Part shown: one piece after another, positions 25,324 through 33,690 of the stretch
Numbering within the stretch: the first letter of the stretch is position 1
Layout: each line of letters begins with the position of its first letter
NCBI RefSeq assembly: GCF_030345715.1
Contig: NZ_JAUASX010000004.1
Coordinates: forward strand, 186,001 to 250,000
Direction of reading: 5' to 3'
Source of the DNA: Solimonas sp. SE-A11
GTDB taxonomy: Bacteria > Pseudomonadota > Gammaproteobacteria > Nevskiales > Nevskiaceae
DNA: 64,000 nucleotides
Program-made: the position numbers and the translations under genes
The notes under the pieces: generated by a model
Database searches by the model: none
What the model saw: the letters and a program-made list of their open reading frames with translations, nothing else
What the model was told of the DNA's origin: nothing

Positions 25324-25887
25324 TCAGCGCGTAACGGCCAGAATCCGGTTGAAGATGTCTTCCAGGCTGCCGATGCCTTCCACCGTCACGACCTTGCCCT
25401 GCTTGCTGTAGTAGTCCAGCAGCGGGCGCGTCTCGGCGTTGTAGACCTCGATCCGCTTGCGGATGACGTCTTCCTTGTCGTCCTCGCGGCCTTCCTTCTG
25501 CGCGCGGTCCAGCAGGCGCTTGACGATCTCCTCGTCGGTCACGTGCAGGTGCACGGCCTTATCGATGCCCGGCTGGCCCAGGCGCTTGAGCATGCCGTCC
25601 AGCACCTCGGCCTGCGCCGTGTTGCGCGGGAAGCCATCGAGGATGAAGCCCTTCTGTGCGTCCGCCTGGCCCAGGCGCTCTTCGACGATGCCGATCACGA
25701 TCTCATTGGCCACCAGGCCGCCGGCGTCCATCGTCGCCTTGGCCTTCTTGCCCAGCTCCGTGCCGGCCTTGACGGCAGCGCGCAGGGCGTCACCGGTGGA
25801 AATCTTGGGAATACCGAAATGGGCGACCAACTTCTCACCCTGGGTGCCCTTGCCCGAGCCGGGCGCACCCAGCAGAACGAGTCTCAT
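25324..25887 (-). CDS. adk: Adenylate kinase, short form
   Basis: The 187-residue enzyme interconverts AMP + ATP and 2 ADP. It has the P-loop GAPGSGKGTQ at residues 7-16, the AMP-site helix TGDALRAAV, and FILDGFPRN. The LID is reduced to a short loop (DRAQKEGREDDKEDVIRKR) with no zinc cysteines, compared with the 214-residue long form of E. coli; this short form is usual in Xanthomonadales and some related groups. It is a single gene with a strong terminator. Confidence 0.95.
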   Translation of the reverse strand: MRLVLLGAPGSGKGTQGEKLVAHFGIPKISTGDALRAAVKAGTELGKKAKATMDAGGLVANEIVIGIVEERLGQADAQKGFILDGFPRNTAQAEVLDGMLKRLGQPGIDKAVHLHVTDEEIVKRLLDRAQKEGREDDKEDVIRKRIEVYNAETRPLLDYYSKQGKVVTVEGIGSLEDIFNRILAVTR

Positions 25888-26026
25888 CTTGTTTTCAGCC
25901 TCTTTCTATGTAGAACCCGCGGCGCCTAAGGAAGTCCCCCGCCGGGGTTGAAACGGCCACCGGCGACATTTGCCCGGTGGAAATGCGTGGCTGCCGGCAG
26001 TTTATTAAACTATGGGGCTCTAGCCT

Positions 26027-26071
26027 AGGGGCCAGGGAACGCCGACGCATCGTCCGTGCTCCCTGGCCCCT
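26027..26071. repeat. 12-base inverted repeat between adk and ppa
   Basis: AGGGGCCAGGGA at 26027-26038 and TCCCTGGCCCCT at 26060-26071 are perfectly complementary with a 21-base loop. The surrounding 230 bases (25888-26121) hold the divergent upstream regions of adk and ppa and no gene that I can see. A role as a shared regulatory site, a leader hairpin of ppa, or a small dispersed repeat is possible. Confidence 0.6.
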
Positions 26072-26121
26072 GGCTTGTTCGCACCCCCGCCAGCCGGCAA
26101 CTAATGAGGTTAATCAAGCAC

Positions 26122-26652
26122 ATGGGCATCGAAGCACTGGGTCCGGGCGACAAGGCCCCGAACGAGTTTTACGTCGTCATCGAAATCCCGGCCTACGGCC
26201 CGCCGGTGAAGTACGAAGTGGACAAGGACACCGGCCTGCTGATGGTCGATCGCTTCATGAACGTGGCCATGTCCTACCCGGCCAACTACGGCTACGTGCC
26301 CAAGACCCTGGCTGGCGACGGCGACCCGGTGGACGTGCTGGTGATCACCCCGCATCCGGTGGTGGCTGGCTCAATCATCAAGTGCCGCGCCCTCTGCGTG
26401 CTCGACACCGAGGACGAGAAGGGCACCGACGCCAAGCTGCTCGCCGTGCCGGTGGACAAGGTCAGCAACAACGCCTACGACCACCTCAAGGACCTGGCCG
26501 ACGTGCCGGAGCGCGTGAAGAACGAGATCCACCACTTCTACAGCTCCTACAAGGCGCTGGAGAAGGGCAAGTGGGTGAAGATCGCCGGCTGGCGCGACGC
26601 CGCCGCCGCGCGTGAGGAAATCGCCAAGGGCATCCGCGACTACAAGGGCTGA
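26122..26652 (+). CDS. ppa: Inorganic pyrophosphatase (family I)
   Basis: The 176-residue protein matches E. coli Ppa (176) end to end: VVIEIPAYGPPVKYEVDKDTG, FMNVAMSYPANYGYVPKTL, the signature DGDPVDVLV with its metal-binding aspartates, and EKGKWVKIAGW near the end. The ATG at 26122 gives the family N-terminus MGIEALGPG, though an ATG at 26104 is in frame; a GAGG at 26106-26109 supports the later one. It hydrolyses pyrophosphate from biosynthetic reactions. A strong terminator follows. Confidence 0.96.
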   Translation: MGIEALGPGDKAPNEFYVVIEIPAYGPPVKYEVDKDTGLLMVDRFMNVAMSYPANYGYVPKTLAGDGDPVDVLVITPHPVVAGSIIKCRALCVLDTEDEKGTDAKLLAVPVDKVSNNAYDHLKDLADVPERVKNEIHHFYSSYKALEKGKWVKIAGWRDAAAAREEIAKGIRDYKG

Positions 26653-26682
26653 TACCCGGTCGGATTCCGACAAGGCTGTAGG

Positions 26683-26712
26683 AAAAGGCAGGCTTCGCGC
26701 CTGCCTTTTTCA
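26683..26712 (+). terminator. Rho-independent terminator of ppa
   Basis: Stem AAAAGGCAGGC / GCCTGCCTTTT with loop TTCGC, followed by T-rich sequence. Confidence 0.9.
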
Positions 26713-26766
26713 TTTTGCACGACCGCCTGCCTATACTCGTCCGCACCAGGGACGGGGAGATTTCGC

Positions 26767-27666
26767 ATGCGGTTGCAGGGGGGATTGCAGGGGCTTGCCT
26801 GCGTGACGCTGCTGGCCAGCGGGGCCGCCACGGCCCAAGCACCGGAACTGGCGCGCGCCATGACCCTGCAGCCTCCGGTATGGGTGGAGCGCGGCGAGCA
26901 GCGGAAGCCCCTGCGCCCCGGCGCCACCGTCTTCCCCGGCGACCGCATCTCCACCGGTGCCGGCGGCCGCCTGCACCTGGAGCTGGAGGACAGCAGTACC
27001 ATCAAGCTCGGCGAAGGCGCCGACTTCGCGATGCCGGCCCTGCAGGTGATTGACGACGGCAGCGATACCGGCCTGCTCAAGGGCGTGCTGAAGCTCGCCA
27101 AGGGCGCCTTCCGCTTCACCACCGGCGCGCTGGCGCAGTTCCGCAAGCGTGACCTGGACGTCCATATCGGCCCCACCGTCACCACCGGCATCCGCGGCAC
27201 CGACGTGTTCGGCAAGAGCGACGACACCCAGGACCTGCTGTGCCTGCTGGAAGGCTCGGTGCAGGTCTGGAGCCCGGATACCCCGGCCCAGACCATGGAC
27301 CAGCCCAGGACCTTCTACGTGGTCCCGCGCGGCCAGCCGCCGAAGCCGATCTCCCCCACCCCGCAGGACAAGCTCGACAGCTGGCTGCCCTCCACCGAGA
27401 TGCGCCCGCAGGAGGCGGCGCTCAATGCCGGCGGCCGTTACCGCCTGGTGCTGCTGTCGGTGGGGACGGAAAAGCAGGCCGCCGGTGAGGCCGCGCGACT
27501 CGCCGCGCTGGGCTACCCGGTGGACGTGCTCGCCAGCGAAACTCCCACCGGGCCGCGCCACCGCGTGGTGCTCGGCGGCTTCGCCCGCTACGAGGACGCA
27601 CAGCAGTACCGCGGCATCGTCAGCGAGCGGCTCCGGATCAGCGGCAGCTGGGTCATGCGCCCCTGA
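26767..27666 (+). CDS. Secreted FecR-domain protein with C-terminal SPOR-like domain
   Basis: The 299-residue precursor starts with a signal peptide (GLACVTLLASGAATAQA). Residues about 35-165 form a FecR domain (VWVERGEQRKPLRPGATVFPGD, DRISTGAGGRLHLELEDSSTIKLGE, TPTTGIRGTDVF-like segment TTGIRGTDVFG). The last 80 residues (YRLVLLSVGTEKQAAGEAARLAALGYPVDV through HRVVLGGFARYEDAQQY) look like a SPOR peptidoglycan-binding fold. There is no adjacent sigma factor or TonB receptor, so it is not a classical FecR; it more likely works in the periplasm at peptidoglycan, perhaps near the septum. TATACT at about 26731 could be its -10 box. The domain pairing is seen; its role is inferred. Confidence 0.8.
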   Translation: MRLQGGLQGLACVTLLASGAATAQAPELARAMTLQPPVWVERGEQRKPLRPGATVFPGDRISTGAGGRLHLELEDSSTIKLGEGADFAMPALQVIDDGSDTGLLKGVLKLAKGAFRFTTGALAQFRKRDLDVHIGPTVTTGIRGTDVFGKSDDTQDLLCLLEGSVQVWSPDTPAQTMDQPRTFYVVPRGQPPKPISPTPQDKLDSWLPSTEMRPQEAALNAGGRYRLVLLSVGTEKQAAGEAARLAALGYPVDVLASETPTGPRHRVVLGGFARYEDAQQYRGIVSERLRISGSWVMRP

Positions 27667-27735
27667 TCCCGGCGATTCAGCCGCGATGCAGTCAGCACCG
27701 TCTACCCTTCCCGCCCTCAATGCGAGAACCCAGCG

Positions 27736-28089
27736 ATGAACCAACCGCTTCCCGTCGACAACGCCATCCCCGAGCAGGAGCGCAGCACCCTGCTGGTCGC
27801 CTACATCCTGCACATCGTCGCGCCCTTCACGTTCTGGACCGCCGCGATCGTCGGCGTGATCATCGATCACATCAAGATCAACGAAACGAGCAACGAATTC
27901 ATCCGCAGCCACCACCGCTGGCTGATCCACCCCTTCTGGTGGGGCCTGCTGTGGCTGGTGGTCGCCACCATCCTGATGTGGGTGCTGGTGGGCTTCGTGG
28001 TCTACCTGGTGGTAGCCATCTGGTGGCTGTACCGCGTGGTGCGCGGCGTGCTCAGCTTCATGGAGAAGCGGCCGATGCCGGTGGGGTGA
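27736..28089 (+). CDS. DUF4870-like small membrane protein
   Basis: The 117-residue protein has three hydrophobic stretches: about residues 20-47 (LLVAYILHIVAPFTFWTAAIVGVIIDHI), 69-90 (FWWGLLWLVVATILMWVLVGFV) and 91-104. The signature with the cytoplasmic loop NEFIRSHHRWLI matches DUF4870 membrane proteins, whose function is unknown. It sits 69 bases after the FecR-SPOR gene and may be cotranscribed. A REP pair follows its stop. Confidence 0.7.
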   Translation: MNQPLPVDNAIPEQERSTLLVAYILHIVAPFTFWTAAIVGVIIDHIKINETSNEFIRSHHRWLIHPFWWGLLWLVVATILMWVLVGFVVYLVVAIWWLYRVVRGVLSFMEKRPMPVG

Positions 28090-28100
28090 GGGACACGCAC

Positions 28101-28159
28101 TCGTAGGAGCGGCTGACAGCCGCGATCGGACTCATCGCGGCTGTCAGCCGCTCCTGCGA
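28101..28159. repeat. REP pair (BIME-like), AGGAGCGGCTGACAGCCGCG type
   Basis: Two 26-base copies, 28101-28126 and 28134-28159, lie in opposite orientation with one mismatch and a seven-base spacer, forming a long hairpin between convergent genes. Each copy is itself palindromic (GCGGCTG/CAGCCGC). A single copy is at 7476-7501. Confidence 0.85.
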
Positions 28160-28170
28160 AGCACCGAGGG

Positions 28171-29079
28171 CTATTCGGGGAACAGCCAGGCAGCACCGCG
28201 AACGCCGCTGGAATCCCCATGCATCGCCGGCACCAGCCGCGTCTCGACGCTATCCGAAAACACCCACTGCCCCCATAGTGCCGGCACGTTGCGGTAGAGC
28301 CGCTGCAGGCGCGACAGGCCGCCACCCAGCACGATCACATCCGGATCGATCAGGTTGATGACATGGGCCAGCGCCCGCGCCAGACGGTCCTCGTAGCGCG
28401 CCAGCGTCGCCTCGCCATGTGCGTCACCCGCCTCGGCCCGCGACACGATCTCTTCGCCACGTAACCGCTCACCCGTCACGCGCCAATGATCCGCCGCCAG
28501 GCTCTCGCCCGACAGCCAGCTCTCAATGGCGCCATGGCGCCCGTCATAGTTCAGCGGCCCGGGAATCTCATCCCACTCCGGTCGCGGCCAGGGCAAGGGG
28601 TTGTGTCCCCACTCGCCGGCGATGGCGTTGGGGCCGTTCAGCAATCGCCCGTTCACCACGATGCCGCCGCCCACGCCGGTGCCCAGGATCACGCCGAACA
28701 CCACCGCCACGCCCGCCGCCGCACCATCGCTGGCCTCGGACAAGGCCATGCAGTCGGCGTCGTTGGCGATGCGGACCTCGCGACCCAGCGCGCGTTCCAG
28801 GTCCTGCTGCAGCCGTTCTCCATTGAGGCAGGTGGAGCTGCAGTTCTTCATGCGCCCGGTGAGGCGCGAGATCGCGCCCGGGGTGCCGAAGCCGACCTTC
28901 AGGCTACCCTGGCCGGCCTCCCGCTCCAGGCTCGCGACCAGATCGGCGCAGGCCTGCACCGTGGCCGCGTAATCCCCACCCGGGGTCGCGATGCGCTGGC
29001 GGGCGAGGATGGACGAGTCTTCACCCATGATCACGCCCTCGATCTTGGTGCCGCCGAGGTCGATGCCGATCCTGTACAT
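28171..29079 (-). CDS. ROK-family sugar kinase (Mak-like) without zinc-site cysteines
   Basis: The 302-residue protein is the same length as E. coli fructokinase Mak and aligns throughout: ATP site DLGGTKIEG, catalytic aspartate in NDADCMAL, GTGVGGGIVVNG and GEWGHNPLPW. Family members phosphorylate hexoses such as fructose, mannose or glucose. The zinc motif normally read as CYCGxxGCxE is here NYDGRHGAIE, with all three cysteines replaced (Asn, Asp, Ala), while the neighbouring His of GEWGHN is kept. The enzyme must therefore be zinc-independent or altered in stability. It is a single gene on the minus strand. Substrate specificity cannot be read from the sequence. Confidence 0.85.
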   Translation of the reverse strand: MYRIGIDLGGTKIEGVIMGEDSSILARQRIATPGGDYAATVQACADLVASLEREAGQGSLKVGFGTPGAISRLTGRMKNCSSTCLNGERLQQDLERALGREVRIANDADCMALSEASDGAAAGVAVVFGVILGTGVGGGIVVNGRLLNGPNAIAGEWGHNPLPWPRPEWDEIPGPLNYDGRHGAIESWLSGESLAADHWRVTGERLRGEEIVSRAEAGDAHGEATLARYEDRLARALAHVINLIDPDVIVLGGGLSRLQRLYRNVPALWGQWVFSDSVETRLVPAMHGDSSGVRGAAWLFPE

Positions 29080-29116
29080 CCGATGCGCTCCCTTTTCAGA
29101 AGCACCATCTTAGCTT

Positions 29117-30901
29117 TCAGCAGCTGGCCCCTGTCGCCCGGCAGGCATCGCTGCCCGGCAACACCGGCACCTGCAGGCGCGAGGGCGTGTCTCCGCCAAT
29201 GGAGACGAAGTTCAGGCTCGGCGTGGGCACGGTGTAGGTGGCGGCGCCGACCAGGTAGAGGCGCAGCCGGTGGCCGGCGGCGAAGCGGTTGCCGATCGGC
29301 CAGAACTCCACGTGGTACTCCCGGGTCTGCCCCGGCAGCGCCCGGTCCTTGGCGCTGAAGTCGTTGTAGGGCTGCACGATCTCGCCGCGGCTGTCGCGCA
29401 CGGTGCGCGCCTCGACGATGTGCGGGTAGCCGGTGCGCAGGCGGCCCAGGCCCACGGCGTGGGCACTGCCGTCGGGCCAGACGTCGGCGACCACCGCGTG
29501 CAGATCGGCCTCCAGCAAGGCGGACGAGGCGAACACCGTCAGTGCCGCAGGGCCGACCACGTCCACGTCCTGGGTGAACTCCGCCGTGGTCCAGGCCAGC
29601 GACAGCGGCTCCATCAGCCGCAGCTCCGTCAGGATCGGGAAGACCTTGAACAACGTCAGGGCGCCAGCCGAGGCGACGGTGCCCGTGGTATTGGGGTCCG
29701 TGGCGGTGGGCAGCGAGGTGACGGCCAGGTATGGCAGCAGGGCCTTGCGCTCGGGCGCTGCAGGCGACAGGCCGCCGTCATTGAGCGACAGCGTGCCATG
29801 GCCCCCCTGGGAATCCAGGAAGAAGGTCTGCCAGCGCGTACCGGGCACGGGCCAGTCACCGGCGTCGATCTTGGTGACGGCGCCTTCGATCTGCGCCTCG
29901 TAGCTGCCGTGGCCAATCAGCATCTGCACGCGCGGCTCGCGGTCGATGCCGTTGTCGATGCCGAGCAGGTGATGGTCGAACCAGCGCTGGTATTCCGGCA
30001 TCGGCCCCGGCGTGCCCTTGGGGTAGCCGTCATGCGCGCCGAAGACGCGCAGGTGCACCGGCACACCCTGGTCGCGCAGCAGCTTGTAGCTCTCGAAGGG
30101 ACCGCGCGACTCCACATCGTAGAAGCCGGTGTCGGCCAGCACGGGGAAGCGGTTGGGGTTGGTCTCGAAGCGCTGCGTGCGGTCGATCCAGAACGGGTTC
30201 TCGTCCACGTTCAGGATCACCTGCAGGATCGTGCCCAGGAAACCCACGCCGGAGAAGATCGCGTCCAGCGGCAACTGGCCGCTCTGGAAGAAGTCGATGA
30301 AGCCACCGGCGATCAGCGGCAGGCCTACGCCGAAACTCACAGCGGCACCGGGCACCAGGTTGAACATGCCGCCGGGATACAGCAGGTCACGGTAGAGATC
30401 GGCCGTGCCCGCCATCAGCGCCGCGGCCTGCACGCATTCCAGCTTCTGGTGCATCGAGTTGTAGACCGCGATGGCGCTGGCGGAGAAGCCGTAGAGCCCC
30501 AGGCGGCCGCTGCTCCAGGGCTGGCCGCAGGCCCAGCTGAGGAATTCCGCGATGTCCTGCTGGTCGCGCACGCCGATGGCGGACCACACGCCGCTGCTCT
30601 GGCCGGTGCCGCGCACGTTGACGTAGGCGTAGTTGTAGGCCGGGCCGAAGTCCGGCAGGTCACGGCCGAGATCGCCGTAGGGGCTGAACTGGACGATCAC
30701 CGGCCGCGCGCGCAGGTCGCCGTAGCCGGTGAGCATCACGTGCAACTCTGCACCGTCGCTGGTCTCGAAGCTGACGATCTCGGTGACCTTGGGCGCGTCC
30801 TCGCCCGCCTCCGGGGCTTGCCCCCCCGGGGACATCGGGTCCGAGCTGGCACCGCAAGCCGACAGCAGCAGCGCGGCCAGCAGCAGTGCCGCGCGCTTCA
30901 C
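29117..30901 (-). CDS. CocE/NonD-family hydrolase lipoprotein (X-Pro dipeptidyl-peptidase-like)
   Basis: The start is the GTG at 30901, overlapping the SDR stop codon (GTGA); it gives a lipoprotein signal (LLLAALLLSACG, Cys16) and 594 residues. The alpha/beta-hydrolase domain has VNVRGTGQSSG and the nucleophile Ser140 in GLYGFSASA, with HDGYPKG further on as a possible acid/His region. The C-terminal 200 residues form the jelly-roll of the family (LTVFASSALLEADLHAVVADVWPDGSA, REYHVEFWPIGNRFAAGHRLRLYL). CocE-like enzymes hydrolyse esters or X-Pro peptides. It is coupled to an SDR gene and lies in an AraC-linked divergent cluster, so an ester or lipid-like substrate is a reasonable inference. 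The mature N-terminus GASSDPM resembles that of the DUF3604 lipoprotein. Confidence 0.82.
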   Translation of the reverse strand: MKRAALLLAALLLSACGASSDPMSPGGQAPEAGEDAPKVTEIVSFETSDGAELHVMLTGYGDLRARPVIVQFSPYGDLGRDLPDFGPAYNYAYVNVRGTGQSSGVWSAIGVRDQQDIAEFLSWACGQPWSSGRLGLYGFSASAIAVYNSMHQKLECVQAAALMAGTADLYRDLLYPGGMFNLVPGAAVSFGVGLPLIAGGFIDFFQSGQLPLDAIFSGVGFLGTILQVILNVDENPFWIDRTQRFETNPNRFPVLADTGFYDVESRGPFESYKLLRDQGVPVHLRVFGAHDGYPKGTPGPMPEYQRWFDHHLLGIDNGIDREPRVQMLIGHGSYEAQIEGAVTKIDAGDWPVPGTRWQTFFLDSQGGHGTLSLNDGGLSPAAPERKALLPYLAVTSLPTATDPNTTGTVASAGALTLFKVFPILTELRLMEPLSLAWTTAEFTQDVDVVGPAALTVFASSALLEADLHAVVADVWPDGSAHAVGLGRLRTGYPHIVEARTVRDSRGEIVQPYNDFSAKDRALPGQTREYHVEFWPIGNRFAAGHRLRLYLVGAATYTVPTPSLNFVSIGGDTPSRLQVPVLPGSDACRATGASC

Positions 30902-31782
30902 TGCAGGCCCTCGCGCGTGGCGGCGTCGGCGCGGACGCGCTCCTGGCGCAGCATCACCTTGTGCATTACGTGGTTCATGATGCGCATCACCATGTCGTAG
31001 GTGATGGGAAACTTGCCCTGGAAGAAATAGCCCAGGCGGATGTCCATGGACGTGAACACCATGTAGCGGCGTGCCCGGATGCCGGACAGGATCGCCTTGG
31101 CCGCCTTCTCGGGCGAGATGGCATGGGCCTGGAACATGGCGCGCAGCTTGGTCATGAAGGGCGCACTGGTGTCGATGCCGGCGATCTGCACCGTCTGCAC
31201 CAGGCCGGTGTCGACGCCGCCCGGGCAGACCAGGCTGACGTCGATATTGTGGCGGCGCAGGTCGAAGCGCAGCACCTCGGATACACCGCGCAGGCCGAAC
31301 TTGCTGCCGCTGTAGGCCGCATGCCAGGGCAGGCCGAACAGGCCGGCGGCGGAGGAAACATTGACCAGGTGCCCGCCGCGCCCGGCGCGCACCATCTCGG
31401 GCAGGAAGCTCTCGATGACGTGGATCGGCCCCATCAGGTTGACGTCGATCACCTGGCGCCACTGGCGGTGCTCCATGTTCTCCACCGCGCCCCAGATGGC
31501 AATGCCGGCGACGTTCAGCACCAGGTCCATGCTGCCGTGGGCGGCGTGGATGTCGCGGGCATAGGCCTGTACGGCGTCATGGTCCGACACGTCCAGCGCG
31601 CGGCTCATGGACACCTGGCCGCCCGCGCCGCGGATCTCGGCCACCACCGACTCCAAGGCGGCTGCGTTGATGTCGGTGAGGAACAACTCTGCACCCTCCC
31701 GGCCCAGGGCCACGGCGATGGCGCGGCCGATGCCGCTGGCGGCCCCGGTGACAAAGGCCTTCTTCTGCTTGAAATTCTTCAT
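30898..31782 (-). CDS. SDR-family NAD(P)-dependent oxidoreductase
   Basis: The 294-residue protein has the Rossmann motif VTGAASGIG (residues 11-19), LNVAGI (NAG equivalent), the catalytic serine in LVNVSSAAG, and YSGSK with the active-site Tyr and Lys, then PGGVDTGLV. The C-terminal 60 residues with an aromatic, hydrophobic segment are longer than in classical 250-residue SDRs and are typical of members acting on lipophilic substrates. The start is the ATG at 31782; the frame upstream is not conserved in type. It is translationally coupled to the CocE/NonD hydrolase and divergent from an AraC regulator. Confidence 0.88.
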   Translation of the reverse strand: MKNFKQKKAFVTGAASGIGRAIAVALGREGAELFLTDINAAALESVVAEIRGAGGQVSMSRALDVSDHDAVQAYARDIHAAHGSMDLVLNVAGIAIWGAVENMEHRQWRQVIDVNLMGPIHVIESFLPEMVRAGRGGHLVNVSSAAGLFGLPWHAAYSGSKFGLRGVSEVLRFDLRRHNIDVSLVCPGGVDTGLVQTVQIAGIDTSAPFMTKLRAMFQAHAISPEKAAKAILSGIRARRYMVFTSMDIRLGYFFQGKFPITYDMVMRIMNHVMHKVMLRQERVRADAATREGLQ

Positions 31783-31957
31783 GGGGTCATCCCGCCGGGA
31801 TTGCGTCGTATGAGGGGCATGGTAGGCAGCCCCCTCACCGCCGGACAGGCTCGAAAGCGGCCATGACATGGACCAAAATCGGCCATGAGCCCTGCCCTCC
31901 AGGGGGCATGGCAGGATTTGCTACAGGACCCCAGAACCGGAATCCCTCGCTGCACCC

Positions 31958-33010
31958 ATGTCGACGACCGCCGCCAAACCCCTGTCGGGCTGGATCTCCG
32001 CACGCCATCTGCAGCACATGATCGGCCGCGGTGAAGCCATCGGCATGCGTTTCGACGACCTGCTCGGCGAAGCTGGCCTGTCGCGTGAGAAGCTGGTGGA
32101 CGGCGAAGGGCGTGTACCTTTGTCGGTCATCGAGTCCGTGCTCTCGGCCATCTCCGAACGCTACCCCGATCCCCTGATAGGCCTGCACGCCGCCCAGGAC
32201 ATCAAGCCGGCCTCCTTCGGCCCGCTGGGCCTGGTGCTGGAGGCCTGCACCACCTTTTCCGATGCGCTGGACATGGTGGTCCGCTACCGCGGCCTGCTCA
32301 GCAACATCGGCCGCTCCTCGATACGCCGTCTGCCGGGCGAGTTGCAGGTCTGCTGGGAATGCCTGGTGGGCGGATCGGCGCTGCAGCGTCAGGCCACCGA
32401 GTACGTGCTGGGCACCTTCGCCGTCATCACCCGCGTGCTGCTCGGCCGGCAGATGCTGCAGTCGGTGTACTTCAGCCATTCCCGTGCCGAGGCGCCTGAA
32501 GCAGCGCGCGAGTACTTCCAGCACTTCGGCTGCCCGGTCTACTTCGATCGCCCCGAATCGAGCCTGAACTTTCCCGATCACGTGCTGCAGATGCGCCTGC
32601 CGCATGGCGACGCGATGCTCAAGGACCTGCTGGAGCGCCACGCCCAGGCGCTGCTGGCCGAGCGCGAGCAGCCGCGCGCGCTGACCGACGAGGTGCGCCA
32701 CCTGATCCAGTCGATGATCATCGAGGGCGTGCCGATGCGCGACCGCGTGGCCGAGCAGCTCGGCATGAGCGGCCGCAGCCTGCACCGCAAGCTGATCGAC
32801 GCCGGCAGCGGTTACCGTGAGCTGCTCGACGAGGTACGCCTGGAGCTGGCGCAGGGCCGCCTGCGCGGCAGCAGCGACTCCGTCACCGTGATCGCGGACT
32901 TCCTCGGCTTCAACTCGCACCAGGCCTTTCTGCGCTGGTTCAAGCAGGCCAGCGGCGGACAGACGCCCGGCCAGTACCGCAAGGAACAGCAAGGAGGTTC
33001 CGCCGCGTGA
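31958..33010 (+). CDS. AraC-family transcriptional regulator (OruR-like), second in window
   Basis: The 350-residue protein has the approximately 190-residue sensing domain of OruR-type AraC proteins (GLHAAQDIKPASFGPLGLVLEACTTFSDALDM, FGCPVYFDRPESSLNF) and a C-terminal double helix-turn-helix (RDRVAEQLGMSGRSLHRKLI; VTVIADFLGFNSHQAFLRWFKQ). It is divergent from the SDR-CocE/NonD pair across a 175-base gap and its stop overlaps the start of the CMD gene (GTGA), so it probably regulates both sides. Confidence 0.88.
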   Translation: MSTTAAKPLSGWISARHLQHMIGRGEAIGMRFDDLLGEAGLSREKLVDGEGRVPLSVIESVLSAISERYPDPLIGLHAAQDIKPASFGPLGLVLEACTTFSDALDMVVRYRGLLSNIGRSSIRRLPGELQVCWECLVGGSALQRQATEYVLGTFAVITRVLLGRQMLQSVYFSHSRAEAPEAAREYFQHFGCPVYFDRPESSLNFPDHVLQMRLPHGDAMLKDLLERHAQALLAEREQPRALTDEVRHLIQSMIIEGVPMRDRVAEQLGMSGRSLHRKLIDAGSGYRELLDEVRLELAQGRLRGSSDSVTVIADFLGFNSHQAFLRWFKQASGGQTPGQYRKEQQGGSAA

Positions 33011-33627
33011 GCATCACCGAACTCCAACCCGAAGGTGGCTGGGTCCGCTACGCCGAGCCGCGGCTGGTGCCGCCGCCGCCCTCGCAGCGCGGCCTGCTGT
33101 TCCGCGCCGTCTCGGGCGGCGCCCGCATGTTCGGCCGCAAGCAGCTGCCGGACCTGTTCCCGGTGTTCCACATCAACCGCCGCCTGTTCTGGCCCTGGCT
33201 GTTCTTTGCCTCGCGCCTCATGCCGGGCGGCCGTCTCAAGGCGCAGGAGCGCGAGAAGATCATCCTGCGCACCGGCTGGAACTGCCGCTGCCGCTATGAG
33301 TGGGGCCAGCACCTGGAGATCGGCCTCGGCGTGGGCCTGTCCGACGCGGACGTGCTGCGTGTCTCGCAGGGCCCGTCACAGGCGCAGGGCGAGCGCGAGC
33401 GCGCCCTGCTGCAGGCCTGCGACGACATGGCCCGCGAGCAGGCGATCTCCACCGCGACCTGGGCGGCGCTGGCAGCGCACTACCGTGAGCCGCTGCTGAT
33501 CGAAATCACGATCCTGATCGGGCACTACCAGATGGTGGCCGGCTTCCTCAACAGCAGCGGCATCGCCCTGGAGCCGGCCATCGAGCAGGTCCTGCAGGAC
33601 TTTCACCGGCGCGTCGGAATGAGTTAG
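33007..33627 (+). CDS. Carboxymuconolactone decarboxylase (CMD/AhpD-like) family protein
   Basis: The 206-residue protein starts at a GTG overlapping the AraC stop codon. The AhpD/CMD core lies at about residues 70-190: REKIILRTGWNCRCRYEWGQH contains the family's metal/redox-type Cys and His cluster, and EPLLIEITILIGHYQMVAGFLNSSG is the second core helix. Related proteins in degradative clusters are annotated as CMD but rarely have a known reaction. Coupling to the regulator suggests that it takes part in the pathway the regulator controls. The N-terminal 60 residues (VRYAEPRLVPPPP) are less conserved in type. Confidence 0.85.
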   Translation: MSITELQPEGGWVRYAEPRLVPPPPSQRGLLFRAVSGGARMFGRKQLPDLFPVFHINRRLFWPWLFFASRLMPGGRLKAQEREKIILRTGWNCRCRYEWGQHLEIGLGVGLSDADVLRVSQGPSQAQGERERALLQACDDMAREQAISTATWAALAAHYREPLLIEITILIGHYQMVAGFLNSSGIALEPAIEQVLQDFHRRVGMS

Positions 33628-33690
33628 CCGCGCCACGAACAAGCCGCCCTCCAGAGGCGGCCAACAACCAGGCATAGGAGAGAGACGGCA

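Noticed and set aside
25888-26121. Small RNA gene between adk and ppa
   Set aside because: Only inverted repeats were seen; no known RNA family signature or promoter-terminator pair could be made out.
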